Positions 19,718 to 28,793 of a stretch of DNA of 64,000 bases are shown here, in pieces. This DNA is from Erythrobacteraceae bacterium Alg239-R51. Its GTDB lineage: Bacteria; Pseudomonadota; Alphaproteobacteria; Sphingomonadales; Sphingomonadaceae. The notes beneath the pieces are model-generated. The model was not told where the DNA came from, did no database searches, and saw nothing but the letters and a program-made list of their open reading frames with translations. Numbering within the stretch: position 1 is the stretch's first letter; every line of letters begins with the position of its first letter. The stretch spans positions 1,984,001 through 2,048,000 of the forward strand of contig CAMZOI010000001.1 in NCBI GenBank assembly GCA_947331495.1, given 5' to 3'. The position numbers were made by a program, and so were the translations under genes.

Positions 19718-20504
19718 GAAAGTCCACCAGCTTGCGCACCTTGGCAGTGCGCCATTGCGGCGTGGGGGCGACCAGCCAGTAGGCGCGCGTGCCGGGGCTC
19801 GGCCCCTCCAGCGGATCGAGGCGGCCGTCATCGATCGCATCGCGGACCAGCAGTTCGGGCAGGATCGCCCTGCCCAGTCCCGCGAGCGCGCTCGACAGGG
19901 CCTGGCCGGCATTGCTGACCGTGACGTGGGCGACCTGGCCATCCTGAAGCGGCAGGCCCCAGTCGATCCAGCTGTCGGGCGCACCGCCATGCTGCTTTGC
20001 CCGGGCCACGGTCACGCGGCGCGCCTCGTCGAGCTCGACACCCTGCAATTCGCCCGGCCCGTCGACCAGCCGGATAGCGCAATCGAGATTGGCCTCGGTG
20101 AAATCGGCGTTCTCGTCGGCGACGAAGGTGAAGCGGATATCGGGATTGGTCTCGGCGAACTTCGCCAGCCGGGGGGCCAGCCATTGCGCGTAGAATTCGC
20201 GCGGGACTGCGATGGTGTAGCTGTCCGATGCCTGCCCGGCCTGCATGGCCGCGACGCTTTCCTCGAATTTCAGGAACCCTTCGCGCAAGGAGTCGAGACC
20301 GGCGCATCCTTCCTGCGTCAGTTCGAGCCCCTTGCTCGTGCGGCGGAACAAGACCGTGCCGAGGTGATCTTCCAGCGCGCGTATCTGCTGTCCGACGGCG
20401 GCGGGCGTCACTGCCAGCTCGTCCGCGGCGCGGGTAAAGGACAGATGCCGCGCGGCGGCATCGTATACGCGCAGGGCGTTCAGGGGCAAGTGCGTACGCT
20501 TCAT
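19707..20504 (-). CDS. LysR-family transcriptional regulator, GcvA-like
   Basis: A 265-aa LysR protein: N-terminal winged HTH (LNALRVYDAAARHLSFTRAA, LAVTPAAVGQQIRALEDHLG), then a substrate-binding domain from about residue 95 (YTIAVPREFYAQWLAPRLAK). The LPPLNALRAFEAAARH-type opening points to the GcvA/AmpR subgroup. ATG at 20504 chosen over longer forms because it matches the family start. The usual divergent target gene is missing; apaG upstream is on the same strand, so the target is unknown. Confidence 0.85.
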   Translation of the reverse strand: MKRTHLPLNALRVYDAAARHLSFTRAADELAVTPAAVGQQIRALEDHLGTVLFRRTSKGLELTQEGCAGLDSLREGFLKFEESVAAMQAGQASDSYTIAVPREFYAQWLAPRLAKFAETNPDIRFTFVADENADFTEANLDCAIRLVDGPGELQGVELDEARRVTVARAKQHGGAPDSWIDWGLPLQDGQVAHVTVSNAGQALSSALAGLGRAILPELLVRDAIDDGRLDPLEGPSPGTRAYWLVAPTPQWRTAKVRKLVDFLTA

Positions 20505-20637
20505 GACGCGATGCGCCTTAAATGCCGCGCGCGGTGGAAACAAGTCACCCGATCGACAGCTTTTCTTTCATCGCGCGAGAGACCGGCCCGCAGGCGGTCG
20601 GGGAGAGGAGGAAATGCGCCCCTCAACCGCTATCGTT

Positions 20638-21048
20638 TCAGCCCGCAGTGGCCGGCGCGGCGAGCGGAAAATACGGTATCCGAACTTCGATGGGCGAACC
20701 GTCTTCGGCGTGGAAAGTGTAGAACCCCTCCATCGAGCCGTGCGGCGTATCGAGCGGACAGCCGCTGACATAATCATGGCTTTCGCCGGGACGCAGGACC
20801 GGCTGTTCGCCCACCACCCCTTCCCCGTCGACATGGGCGACCAGTCCCGACCCGTCGGTAATCCGCCAGTGACGCGTGAGCAGCTGGACGCGCTCGTGCG
20901 AACCGTTCTCGATGCGGATGTGATAGACCCAGAACCACTTGCCCGCATCGGGCTGCGATTGTTCGGGCAGGAAATTCACCGCGACCCGAACGGTGATACC
21001 CTCGGTCGTGGCGGCATGCTGGAAAAGCTCTTTGATCACAGAGAACAA
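20638..21048 (-). CDS. apaG: ApaG protein (Co2+/Mg2+ efflux-associated)
   Basis: A 136-aa ApaG, one fibronectin-III-like beta sandwich. Hallmarks: FLPEQSQPDAGKWFWVYHIR, RHWRITDGSGLVAHVDGEGV and GCPLDTPHGSMEGFYTFHAE. The family is linked genetically to Co2+ resistance and to ApaH, and the fold is shared with F-box proteins; no activity is certain. It is not next to apaH here. MFSVIKELF start; a Met four or five residues later is absent, so this ATG is the best choice. Confidence 0.9.
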   Translation of the reverse strand: MFSVIKELFQHAATTEGITVRVAVNFLPEQSQPDAGKWFWVYHIRIENGSHERVQLLTRHWRITDGSGLVAHVDGEGVVGEQPVLRPGESHDYVSGCPLDTPHGSMEGFYTFHAEDGSPIEVRIPYFPLAAPATAG

Positions 21049-21338
21049 ACTAGGCGAATTGGTGACGATCGCAAGGGCGGGTGAGGCACTTTTGCGCCGA
21101 CGCGATGACCGGAACTGCGCAAGGCAAAGGTTAATTTCGGTTTACCGCGACTGCTCAGCCGTCGCTAACTTCCGCGGTCCACAAATGGCACGACGGGAAA
21201 AAAGGGAGGTCCGGATGGTCGTCGCATTCATTCACCGGCTCGTTAGCGAACAAAGCGGGGCGAGCCGCTTCAAATTCGCCTTTGCCGCACAGTTCGTGGC
21301 ACTGGGATTGTGGTTCTAGGGATCGCCGCTCGGGCGAT

Positions 21339-21950
21339 CTAGGGCTTGCCGCCGGAGAGATAGTCTTCGAGCTGGGCCAGCCGTTCCTTGCCGAACCACA
21401 TCTCTTCGCCGACGAAGAAGGTCGGAATACCGAATGCCCCCCGCTCGACCGCGCTCGCCGTGTTGTCGGCAAGCTTCTGCTTGACCGACGGGTCCTGCGC
21501 CGCCGCGAGCAAGGCCTGCGCATCGAAGCCCGCCCCCGACAATTCGGCGCCGACGATTTCGGCATCGCTGCAGTCGATATTGCGTTCCCACACGGCAGGC
21601 AGAAGCGTCTCGACCAATCGCTGCATCTCGGCCTGATCCGAAGCCGCGGCCAGGATGCGTTGCAACAGGATGGAATTGAAGGGCAGGTCGGGGTGCATGC
21701 TGAACCGGCCCATCGCGTGCCGGTCGAGAAACCGGTGAAACTCCAACGCCGCGTAAGGCACCTTCCCCTTCACACCGGCATCGCGCATCATGGGCGGCGC
21801 GTTCCCGGTCAGCTTGTGCATTCCCCCGAGAAACACGGGTACGACAACCAATTGCGCACCAGTCCGACTGACAATGTCCTTCAGCGGGTACCACGCCAGA
21901 TACCCGTTCGGCGCTGCTAGATCAAAGACATACTCGACGGTTTGGGACAT
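21339..21950 (-). CDS. DsbA-family protein, 2-hydroxychromene-2-carboxylate isomerase type
   Basis: A 203-aa protein of the kappa-GST/HCCA isomerase group (thioredoxin fold with a helical insert). It opens VEYVFDLAAPNGYLAWYPL, with a Pro/Asn motif replacing the CxxC of DsbA. Family segments FNSILLQRILAAASDQ, ALLAAAQDPSVKQKLADNT and GIPTFFVGEEMWFGKERL are visible. NahD acts in naphthalene breakdown, but no aromatic-degradation genes are near, so a general glutathione-dependent role is as likely. Confidence 0.8.
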   Translation of the reverse strand: MSQTVEYVFDLAAPNGYLAWYPLKDIVSRTGAQLVVVPVFLGGMHKLTGNAPPMMRDAGVKGKVPYAALEFHRFLDRHAMGRFSMHPDLPFNSILLQRILAAASDQAEMQRLVETLLPAVWERNIDCSDAEIVGAELSGAGFDAQALLAAAQDPSVKQKLADNTASAVERGAFGIPTFFVGEEMWFGKERLAQLEDYLSGGKP

Positions 21951-22012
21951 ACGGTCTCCTGAAGCGCCTTCACATTGCGGGAAACCCGCCTGCGTTGCAA
22001 CGTTGGCTGAAT

Positions 22013-22540
22013 ATGACAGATTTGTTACGCCCGAACACGTTGAGCTGGATAGAAGTCGCCATCCGGATCGGAGCAGCGGTGCTGTTTCCCCTGGTCATCG
22101 GGTTGGAGCGGTTCTTTCACAAGAAACCGATCGATTTTCGTCCGTTCGTCATAATTTCGGTCGCGGCCTGCGCGCTGCTGATCGGATCGATCGAGCTGCT
22201 CCAGGCGGAACGCGACGCTCAGGCCCAGATCGATCCGACAAGGGTAATCGAGGGCGTGATCACCGGCATCGGCTTCATCGGCGCAGGCGCAATGTTCCGC
22301 GACGGCAATTTCGTGCAAGGGGCCGGATCGGCAGCGTCGATCTGGTGCGCCGGCGCCATCGGGCTCGTATGCGGCATGGGCGAGATCTGGCTGGCCGCGA
22401 TCGTGTCGCTCATCGTGCTGATCATTCTGCTGGTCAGCCGGCCGTTTACCGAAAAATGGGACCCTGGATCGGACACCGAAGCCGCAGATGAAGGACCGAA
22501 AGAAGACTCAACAACCAAGCTCGATCCATCCGGCAATTAA
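22013..22540 (+). CDS. MgtC/SapB-family membrane protein
   Basis: A 175-aa inner-membrane protein with four or five helices. The MgtC core is clear: IRIGAAVLFPLVIGLERFFH, the RVIEGVITGIGFIGAGAMFR motif and GAGSAASIWCAGAIGLVCGM. MgtC proteins affect Mg2+ homeostasis and inhibit the F-type ATPase in Salmonella; others in the family are uncharacterised. The polar C-terminus (DTEAADEGPKEDSTTK) is disordered-looking. ATG at 22013 chosen; a TTG six codons upstream also fits. Confidence 0.85.
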   Translation: MTDLLRPNTLSWIEVAIRIGAAVLFPLVIGLERFFHKKPIDFRPFVIISVAACALLIGSIELLQAERDAQAQIDPTRVIEGVITGIGFIGAGAMFRDGNFVQGAGSAASIWCAGAIGLVCGMGEIWLAAIVSLIVLIILLVSRPFTEKWDPGSDTEAADEGPKEDSTTKLDPSGN

Positions 22541-22603
22541 GGCGAGGACATTAATGCTTGCGAATGCTTCGCAATAGCATACGATGCTGGCGAAGGAGAT
22601 CGC

Positions 22604-23017
22604 ATGGCCCATCCACACGAATCGACCGTTCTCGAACTGCCCTTGCCCGCACGACGCCACCAGACCCTCGGCCTCGTCCTGATCAGGAGGCTGGCGGGAT
22701 ACGGCCTCCATGATGCGCGCGCGACGATGCTGGCGCTCGACGCCGCGGGTGGCGAGTTTCGCAAACTGCTCGTCCTGACACGGGCGCTCGTGGTCGATCT
22801 TGCCCGCACGTCGAAACGCCGGATCAAGCTCGCGCCGTGCTGCGCCACCGGGATGACGCGCGACGAGGGCTTGGTCATGGCCATGATCGACGGCGCCGGG
22901 CTGGACGTGCACGGCGTGCTGACCGATGACGGCGATTGCCCCGCCGCCATGACCACCGCGCACGCGCTGGGCCGTGAACTGACGCGGATCGCGACGCGCA
23001 ATGGGTGGCGGCACTAA
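22604..23017 (+). CDS. Conserved hypothetical protein (137 aa)
   Basis: A 137-aa soluble protein, possibly restricted to sphingomonad-like genomes. It is mostly helical with a mid-region of two cysteines (KLAPCCATGMTRDEGLVMAM) and a third Cys (DDGDCPAAM). No catalytic motif is recognised; the paired Cys could bind metal or cofactor, which is speculation. The Lys/Arg-rich STSKRRIK segment precedes the Cys pair. It ends in a 4-base convergent overlap with metZ. Function unknown. Confidence 0.6.
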   Translation: MAHPHESTVLELPLPARRHQTLGLVLIRRLAGYGLHDARATMLALDAAGGEFRKLLVLTRALVVDLARTSKRRIKLAPCCATGMTRDEGLVMAMIDGAGLDVHGVLTDDGDCPAAMTTAHALGRELTRIATRNGWRH

Positions 23018-24219
23018 AGCCCGGCGGCTGCCAACGCCCGGTCGAGGTCTTCCTTCACGTCCTCGACATCTTCCAGACCGACATTGATGCGCAGCAGGCC
23101 CTCGGTCACGCCCATCGCGTCGCGCGCTTCCTGGGTCATGCCGGCATGCGTGGTGCTCGCCGGGTGGCACATCAGGCTGCGCGCATCGCCGATATTGTTC
23201 GAGATATCGACCAGTTCGAGCGCGTCGAGAACGGCAAAAGCCGTCGCCCGGTCGCCCACATCCAGAGCGAAGATCGGTCCGGTCGCCGCCATCTGCTTCA
23301 GCGCCAGCGCATGACGCGGATGGCTCAGCAGTCCGGGATGAAGAATCCGGGGAACGCGCGGCTCCACCATCTTGCCGAGCTCGACCGCGTTCTCGCTCTG
23401 TCGTCGTGCCCGAAGGTCGAGCGTCTCGAGCCCTTTCAGCACCACCCAGGCATTGAAAGGCGCGATGTTCGGGCCGGTGTTTCGCTGAAACGGCAGCAGC
23501 ACCTCGTCGATCCAGTCCTGGCGACCGCAGACCGCACCGGCCAGCACCCGCCCCTGCCCGTCCATCAGCTTGGTCGCCGAATAGGCTACCACGTCGGCGC
23601 CGAATTCGAGGGGCTTCTGCAAGGCACTGGTCGCAAAGGCATTGTCGACAACACTGGTAATCCCATGCGCCCGGGCCACCTGGCAAACATGGGCAAGATC
23701 GACAACATCGAGCGTTGGATTGGCCGGGGTTTCGAAAAAGAAGACCTTCGTGTTCGGCCGGATCGCTGCTTCCCAGGCATCGTTGTCAGCGCTGTCGACG
23801 ACGGTCGTCTCGATGCCAAATCGGGGCAGCAGGTGATCGAGCAGCCAGCGGCACGAACCGAAGGCCGCCCGTGCGCCCACCGCATGATCGCCCGCCGATA
23901 GCTGGCAGAGCAGCGCCGTTGTCATCGCGGCCATGCCGCTGGCCTGCGCGCGGCAGGCCTCCGCCCCTTCCATCAGCGCGATGCGTTCTTCGAGCATGGC
24001 GACGGTGGGATTCTGGAGACGGGAATAGGTCATCCCCTCGCCCTCGCCCGCGAAGCGGTCGGCGGGGGTTTGGGCATCGTCATAGGTATAGCCCGACGTC
24101 AGGAACAGCGCTTCACTGGTTTCCCCGTGCTCGCTGCGCCAGGTACCCCCGCGCACGGCCTGGGTCGCGGGCCGCCAGTTCGCGGTAATCGAACGATCGG
24201 TGCCGGTTGTCTTCTTCAT
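23014..24219 (-). CDS. metZ: O-succinylhomoserine sulfhydrylase
   Basis: A 401-aa fold-type I PLP enzyme of the Cys/Met metabolism family that converts O-succinylhomoserine and sulfide to homocysteine. The PLP lysine lies in VAYSATKLMDGQGRVLAGAV. Other family motifs are GMTYSRLQNPTVAMLEERIA and GLLRINVGLEDVEDVKEDLD. The WKRWRPATQAVRGG-type start (here NWRPATQAVRGGTWRSEHGE) favours MetZ over MetC or MetB. Divergent from the mannosyltransferase gene, with an 86-base gap. A SAM riboswitch was sought there and not found. Confidence 0.9.
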   Translation of the reverse strand: MKKTTGTDRSITANWRPATQAVRGGTWRSEHGETSEALFLTSGYTYDDAQTPADRFAGEGEGMTYSRLQNPTVAMLEERIALMEGAEACRAQASGMAAMTTALLCQLSAGDHAVGARAAFGSCRWLLDHLLPRFGIETTVVDSADNDAWEAAIRPNTKVFFFETPANPTLDVVDLAHVCQVARAHGITSVVDNAFATSALQKPLEFGADVVAYSATKLMDGQGRVLAGAVCGRQDWIDEVLLPFQRNTGPNIAPFNAWVVLKGLETLDLRARRQSENAVELGKMVEPRVPRILHPGLLSHPRHALALKQMAATGPIFALDVGDRATAFAVLDALELVDISNNIGDARSLMCHPASTTHAGMTQEARDAMGVTEGLLRINVGLEDVEDVKEDLDRALAAAGL

Positions 24220-24305
24220 CGCGCACGGACTTACGAGGGCAGACTCGCCGCTGCAAGCAAACCCTGTTGTCTGATTGCAATCGCTCGCTTACTCGCAAGC
24301 GCACG

Positions 24306-25577
24306 ATGATCCGTGCGCCCCAGCAACCTCGCGATCCCCTTGGCTGGTGCGCCGTTCTGGCTCTAGGTTTCTGGCTGCTTTGCCTGCCGTTTCTGACAGT
24401 CGTCGGCGAACCTTATTTCGACGAGGTGCATTACGTGCCCGCCGCGCGCGAAATGCTGGCGCTGGGTGAATTCGTCAATCGCGAGCACCCGCTGTTCGGC
24501 AAGGAGATGATCGCATTCGGCATCTGGCTGTTCGGCGACAATCCTGTTGGTTGGCGGCTCATACCGACGCTATTCGGCGCATTTGTGCTGTTCGCATGCA
24601 TGCGCACCATCTGGTTCGGTACGCTGAGCCGTTTCGCGACTCTTGCCTATGGCATATTGGTGGCGACCGGATTCCATCTGTTCGTTCAGTCGCGGATCGC
24701 GATGCTCGACATCTACTACCTGGCTTTCCTGTGCCTTGCCGCCTGGCAGTTCGCCGCTGCAATCCGGCAACCCGAACAGGGGCGGTGGCGGCTGGCACTG
24801 ACCGGCATCGCGCTGGGTCTGGCAATGGCTTCCAAGTGGAATGCCCTCATCGTCGCCATGCTGCCCGGCCTTGTATTTCTCGTGGCGCGCTGGCTTGCCG
24901 GTCGCAGACGCTTGCTGTGGAGCCGCCGCGGTGCCCCGGTTCCGGGGATGACGCTGGTGGAGGCCGCCGGATGGCTCGGCATCGTTCCGCTGGCGGTCTA
25001 TGCCGCGACCTTCGCACCAGCTATCTGGTTCGAGATCAATCCGCTGGAACGCGGGCTGGTGTTCCACCACCGCTACATGCTCGAACTGCAGCAGCAGGTC
25101 CTGGCGGCGCACCCTTATCAGTCACGCTGGCCCGATTGGATACTCAACGTCCGCGCGATCTGGTATTTGTACGAACCGGTCGCGGGGGCCCAGCGCGGCA
25201 TCATGCTGATCGGCAATCCCCTGACCATGCTGATCGGGCTGCCTGCGCTGCTGTGGTCTGCTTGGGCCGGGCTGCTGCGCCGCAACTGGACCGCGCTGGG
25301 CATCGCGATACTGTACATCGTTGGCGTTGGTTTCTGGACGGTTTCGGGAAAATCGACACAGTTCTATTACCATTACCTGTTGCCGAGCATGGCGCTTCTC
25401 GCTGCGCTGGCGATCGTCTGCGACGCCCTGTGGCAGAAAGGCTGGCGCAAGACCGCGTTGGTGCCACTCGTCGGCAGTGTGCTGATGTTCGCGTGGTTCT
25501 ATCCCGTTCTCAGCGCTGCCCCGCTGGAAGGCGAATACAGCTTTACCCGATGGATGTGGCTGGATAGCTGGCGCTGA
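24306..25577 (+). CDS. Protein O-mannosyltransferase (PMT/GT39 family)
   Basis: A 423-aa multi-spanning membrane enzyme that moves mannose from a polyprenyl-phosphate donor to proteins on the periplasmic side. The first loop carries the PMT acidic motif (GEPYFDEVHYVPAAREML) and the REHPLFGKEMIAFGIWLFGD segment; TGFHLFVQSRIAMLDIYYLA and the late GKSTQFYYHYLLPSMA are also typical. Start ATG 24306 gives MIRAPQQPRDPLGW. It is convergent, three bases apart, with a Dol-P-Man-type synthase that could supply its donor. Confidence 0.85.
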   Translation: MIRAPQQPRDPLGWCAVLALGFWLLCLPFLTVVGEPYFDEVHYVPAAREMLALGEFVNREHPLFGKEMIAFGIWLFGDNPVGWRLIPTLFGAFVLFACMRTIWFGTLSRFATLAYGILVATGFHLFVQSRIAMLDIYYLAFLCLAAWQFAAAIRQPEQGRWRLALTGIALGLAMASKWNALIVAMLPGLVFLVARWLAGRRRLLWSRRGAPVPGMTLVEAAGWLGIVPLAVYAATFAPAIWFEINPLERGLVFHHRYMLELQQQVLAAHPYQSRWPDWILNVRAIWYLYEPVAGAQRGIMLIGNPLTMLIGLPALLWSAWAGLLRRNWTALGIAILYIVGVGFWTVSGKSTQFYYHYLLPSMALLAALAIVCDALWQKGWRKTALVPLVGSVLMFAWFYPVLSAAPLEGEYSFTRWMWLDSWR

Positions 25578-25580
25578 TTG

Positions 25581-26717
25581 TCAGAACCGCCCCCAGACGA
25601 AACGGCTCGACAAGGCGTAGTTCCATACCGATCCGATCACGATACCAACCAGCGCAGCGAGGACTTCGTGCAATCCGCGGTCGTGCAAGGTGGTCGCCAC
25701 GGCGACATTGGCAAAGGCCCCGATCGAACAGGCAGCGATAAAGCTGAGCCAGCCCCAGAACACCTTGTCCGCGCTTTTCAGACGACGGTCGCGATAGGTG
25801 AGAAAGTTGTTGAGCCAGAAATTGAAAGTCATCGAGCCGAAGGTCGCGATCGCCTGGCTCCAGCTGAAACTGGTTTCGGCTGTCAGCAGGAGTGCATAGA
25901 GGATCGCCATGTGCACCAGCACGCCAAGCGCGCCGACCGTGCCGAACATGGCAAACCGGGTGGGAATGATACGGCCGAAACTCTTGTCGTAAAGGCCAGC
26001 GAGAAAATCGAAGGCGATGGCGCGATCAAGCTTGGATTCGCCGGAGCGACGGGCAGAGAAGTTCATCGGGAAATCCTTCACCGTCAGCGGTTCGGGCGAG
26101 GTTGCGAGGAGGTCGAGCAGGATCTTGAAACCGATCGCGGAAAGGTTCGGGACAAGTCGGCGCGCTGTTTCGGTGCGCAAGAGGAAGAACCCGCTCATGG
26201 GATCGGACAGGTTCACCCCGGTCAGTTTGCGAGCAAGCGCGTTGGCGACGCCGGAAAGCTTTTCCCGGTCCGGACGGCCCCATTCCTTCGTGCTTGAACC
26301 TTCTGCGAAACGGCTGGCAACCGCCACGTCGACCTCGCCCGAGCGCACGGCGGCAAGCATGTCTACGAGCAATGCGGGATCGTGCTGATGATCGGCATCC
26401 ATCACGGCACTGAACGGTGCGGCAGTGGCGCAGAAACCCTCGATAGCTGCGCTGGAGAGGCCGCGCCGTCCGATCCGCTGGATCACGCGAACACGCGGGT
26501 CGCACAGGGCCAGGCGGCGTGCTTCATCGGCGGTGCCGTCGGCCGAGTTGTCGTCCACGACCAGAACTTCCCATCCGTGAATGCCGAGCGCGCTCTCTAT
26601 GCGCTCGACCAAAGGCGCGAGATTATCGCGCTCGTTCAGCGTCGGCAGGATGATCGCAAGACTTAGCGAGCGGGAGAGATCGGCCAGGTGCGGCTGGGTC
26701 GAGGGCGTCATGTCCAT
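25581..26717 (-). CDS. Polyprenyl-phosphate mannose synthase fused to GtrA membrane domain
   Basis: A 378-aa fusion. Residues about 15-240 form a GT2 domain of DPM1 type (LAIILPTLNERDNLAPLVER; VVDDNSADGTADEA; MDADHQHDP; RIGRRGLSSAAIEGF). Residues about 250-378 form a four-helix GtrA-like domain (RFAMFGTVGALGVLVHMAIL; FNFWLNNFLTYRDRRL; GSVWNYALSSRFVWGRF). DPM-GtrA fusions make polyprenyl-phosphate mannose and may help flip it. Faces the PMT gene end to end. Confidence 0.88.
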   Translation of the reverse strand: MDMTPSTQPHLADLSRSLSLAIILPTLNERDNLAPLVERIESALGIHGWEVLVVDDNSADGTADEARRLALCDPRVRVIQRIGRRGLSSAAIEGFCATAAPFSAVMDADHQHDPALLVDMLAAVRSGEVDVAVASRFAEGSSTKEWGRPDREKLSGVANALARKLTGVNLSDPMSGFFLLRTETARRLVPNLSAIGFKILLDLLATSPEPLTVKDFPMNFSARRSGESKLDRAIAFDFLAGLYDKSFGRIIPTRFAMFGTVGALGVLVHMAILYALLLTAETSFSWSQAIATFGSMTFNFWLNNFLTYRDRRLKSADKVFWGWLSFIAACSIGAFANVAVATTLHDRGLHEVLAALVGIVIGSVWNYALSSRFVWGRF

Positions 26718-26743
26718 TGCCCATCACGATTAGCCCGGAAAAT

Positions 26744-27811
26744 TCAAGATATGGTTACCAGCGCGCTAATGACGGCATCGCCGATTTCGCGGGTTGTCGC
26801 ACTGCCGCCGAGATCCGCGCCCAGCACTCCATCGGACAAGGTTTGCGATACGGCCCGCTCGACCCGGCCCGCATCCGCGTCGCGTCCCAGCGAATGGCGC
26901 AGCAGCATGGCCAGGCTGAGGATCGCCGCGACCGGATTGGCCTTGTTTCGACCCGCAATGTCCGGCGCACTGCCGTGGATCGGCTCGTACAGGCCGAACG
27001 TGCCGAATGCGGTTTGCCGCTCGCCCAGGCTGGCGCTCGCCAGAAGGCCGATCGAGCCGACGCAGGCACTGGCCTGGTCCGACAGGATATCGCCGAACAG
27101 ATTGCCCGTCAGGATCGTGTCGAACTGTCCCGGGCTGCGCACCATCTGCATGGCGGCATTGTCGACATACATGTGTTCGAGCGCGACATCGGGGTAGTCG
27201 CGTGCCACCTCGATCACCGTGTCGCGCCAGATCCGGCTGGTTTCCAGCACATTGGCCTTGTCGACGCTGGTTACCTTTCTGCGTCGCTTTTGCGCGGCGG
27301 CGAAGGCCGTGTGCGCGATACGGCGGACCTCGCTCTGGCTATAGGACATCATGTCCCACCCCTCGCGGCCGCCCTCGCCGTCGCGCTCGCCCTTGTTGCC
27401 GAAATAGACATCGCCGTTGAGTTCCCGCACGACCAGCAGGTCTATCCCGCGGGCAAGTTCGGGCTTGAGCGGGCTGAAATCTTCCAGGCCGGGAAAGCCT
27501 GCCGCCGGGCGCAGATTTGCAAACAGGCCCAACTCGCTGCGCAGGCCGAGAATGGCCTGTTCGGGCCGATATTCGCGTGGCAGGTCGTCGCAATCAGGGT
27601 CGCCCACCGCGCCGAACAGGACGCCATCGGCGGCGCGCGCCATCTGCAAGGTTTCGGCGGGCAGCGGGTGGCCATGCCGCTTGTAAGCAGTGCCGCCAAC
27701 ATCGCCTTCGAACATGGTGAGACCGGGTAGAGCCAGCGTCTCGATCACGCGCAACGCCTCCGCGATCACCTCGGGCCCGATCCCGTCGCCTGCCAAGACC
27801 GCAATCTTCAT
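26744..27811 (-). CDS. leuB: 3-isopropylmalate dehydrogenase
   Basis: A 355-aa NAD-dependent decarboxylating dehydrogenase of leucine synthesis. It has the [20 protein letters not shown] start, substrate-binding Arg residues ([27 protein letters not shown]), [20 protein letters not shown] metal-site Asp and the NAD motif [20 protein letters not shown]. Normal length. Its start overlaps the recO stop by four bases (ATGA), an unusual pairing. leuC and leuD are not in the window. Confidence 0.96.
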   Translation of the reverse strand: MKIAVLAGDGIGPEVIAEALRVIETLALPGLTMFEGDVGGTAYKRHGHPLPAETLQMARAADGVLFGAVGDPDCDDLPREYRPEQAILGLRSELGLFANLRPAAGFPGLEDFSPLKPELARGIDLLVVRELNGDVYFGNKGERDGEGGREGWDMMSYSQSEVRRIAHTAFAAAQKRRRKVTSVDKANVLETSRIWRDTVIEVARDYPDVALEHMYVDNAAMQMVRSPGQFDTILTGNLFGDILSDQASACVGSIGLLASASLGERQTAFGTFGLYEPIHGSAPDIAGRNKANPVAAILSLAMLLRHSLGRDADAGRVERAVSQTLSDGVLGADLGGSATTREIGDAVISALVTIS

Positions 27812-28407
27812 TCGACCATCCGTGCCAGTTTCTGTCTCAGGAGCGTGCGCGCAGCTAGAACGTCGGCCTGCCTGTCGGCAAGCAGGTAGCGTGCGATTTG
27901 CGGCTCGAGCTGGTCGAGAATTTCCAGCGCTTGCTCAAGCCCACCTATCTCGTGCTGCTGCCCGCCATAGCCCAGTTCTCGCAGCAGCAGCGTTTCGTAA
28001 TTGGCCAGCGCCGCCACCCATTCGCGTGCCGCCCCGCAGACGCAGATCGCATCCAGCAGACCGCCAAGGGCAGTATGGATATTGGGATAGGCATTGCGCT
28101 CCGGCAGGGTGCTGGCAGTCAAGGCGCAGACCCAATTGATCGCCGCCGCGGGAAGCGGCTCACCCAGCCAGGGCCCGCGACTGGTCACGAGTTCGAGCCG
28201 TGCAAATGGTAACTGGCTGTCGGATTTCGCGCGAATGTCCGCCGCGACGATATTGCCCGGAATGACCACGGGACGCAGCTGCCTTCCTCGGCCGCCCGCG
28301 ACATAGGCTGCGACCACGCCGTTCTGTTCGGTCAGCATGCGCGCGATTACCCCCGTCTCGCCGTGCGAGCGCGCGGCAAGCAGTATGGCAGAAGCGGCAA
28401 GATGCAT
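27808..28407 (-). CDS. recO: DNA repair protein RecO
   Basis: A 199-aa RecO of the RecFOR pathway, which loads RecA on SSB-coated DNA. The N-terminal OB fold is visible ([39 protein letters not shown]). The helical C-terminal region includes [20 protein letters not shown] and [12 protein letters not shown]. It is shorter than E. coli RecO (242 aa) but typical of sphingomonads. A CxxC-like zinc site is not evident apart from ICVCGAARE. Overlaps leuB by four bases. Confidence 0.88.
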   Translation of the reverse strand: MHLAASAILLAARSHGETGVIARMLTEQNGVVAAYVAGGRGRQLRPVVIPGNIVAADIRAKSDSQLPFARLELVTSRGPWLGEPLPAAAINWVCALTASTLPERNAYPNIHTALGGLLDAICVCGAAREWVAALANYETLLLRELGYGGQQHEIGGLEQALEILDQLEPQIARYLLADRQADVLAARTLLRQKLARMVE

Positions 28408-28513
28408 TGGCGCGGCCCGATATGGTTATGACAGTCCGACCACCAGGCCGGTTTCCTGTCTTTTCAGCCTGTCTGCATACCTGATCCCGGACCGATCCGG
28501 AAACGAGCAAGGG

Positions 28514-28762
28514 TCAAGGCTTGGACTTGGCTTCCAGCGCAAGCACCCGGGCCTTGAGGTCTTCCGCTTCTTCGCGGGCCTTGGCTGCCATGGCCTTGAC
28601 CGTATCGAATTCCTCGCGCGTGACGAAATCCATTCCGCCGAATGCTTCCTTGGCGCGTTCGCGCGCAGCTTCGCGCGCTTCGCGGGTCATGCCGGCGAAA
28701 GTACCGGCCGCCGAATTGGCGAGTTTCACGAAATCGGCGATGAGCGGGTTCTGAGATTGCAT
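28514..28762 (-). CDS. ubiK: Ubiquinone biosynthesis accessory factor UbiK
   Basis: An 82-aa protein of the BMFP (YqiC) family, an accessory factor for ubiquinone synthesis that forms trimeric coiled coils. An amphipathic N-terminal half (NPLIADFVKLANSAAGTFAG) leads to VTREEFDTVKAMAAKAREEA and a Leu-zipper-like end (LKARVLALEAKSKP). All fit the family. The start is ATG with no ambiguity. It lies between tspO and recO on the same strand. Confidence 0.88.
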   Translation of the reverse strand: MQSQNPLIADFVKLANSAAGTFAGMTREAREAARERAKEAFGGMDFVTREEFDTVKAMAAKAREEAEDLKARVLALEAKSKP

Positions 28763-28793
28763 CGGATCTATCTAGGTGCGCTTGTCGCGCGCT

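Noticed and set aside
21215-21319. Flp-type prepilin for the 34-aa frame
   Set aside because: SGASRF looks faintly like the prepilin cleavage region, but the conserved Glu+5 and a following long hydrophobic helix are missing and there are no tad genes near.
24220-24305. Possible SAM-II riboswitch upstream of metZ
   Set aside because: A GCTTGCAGC string recalls the SAM-II core, but the conserved 5' stem and pseudoknot spacing are not present in the 86-base gap.
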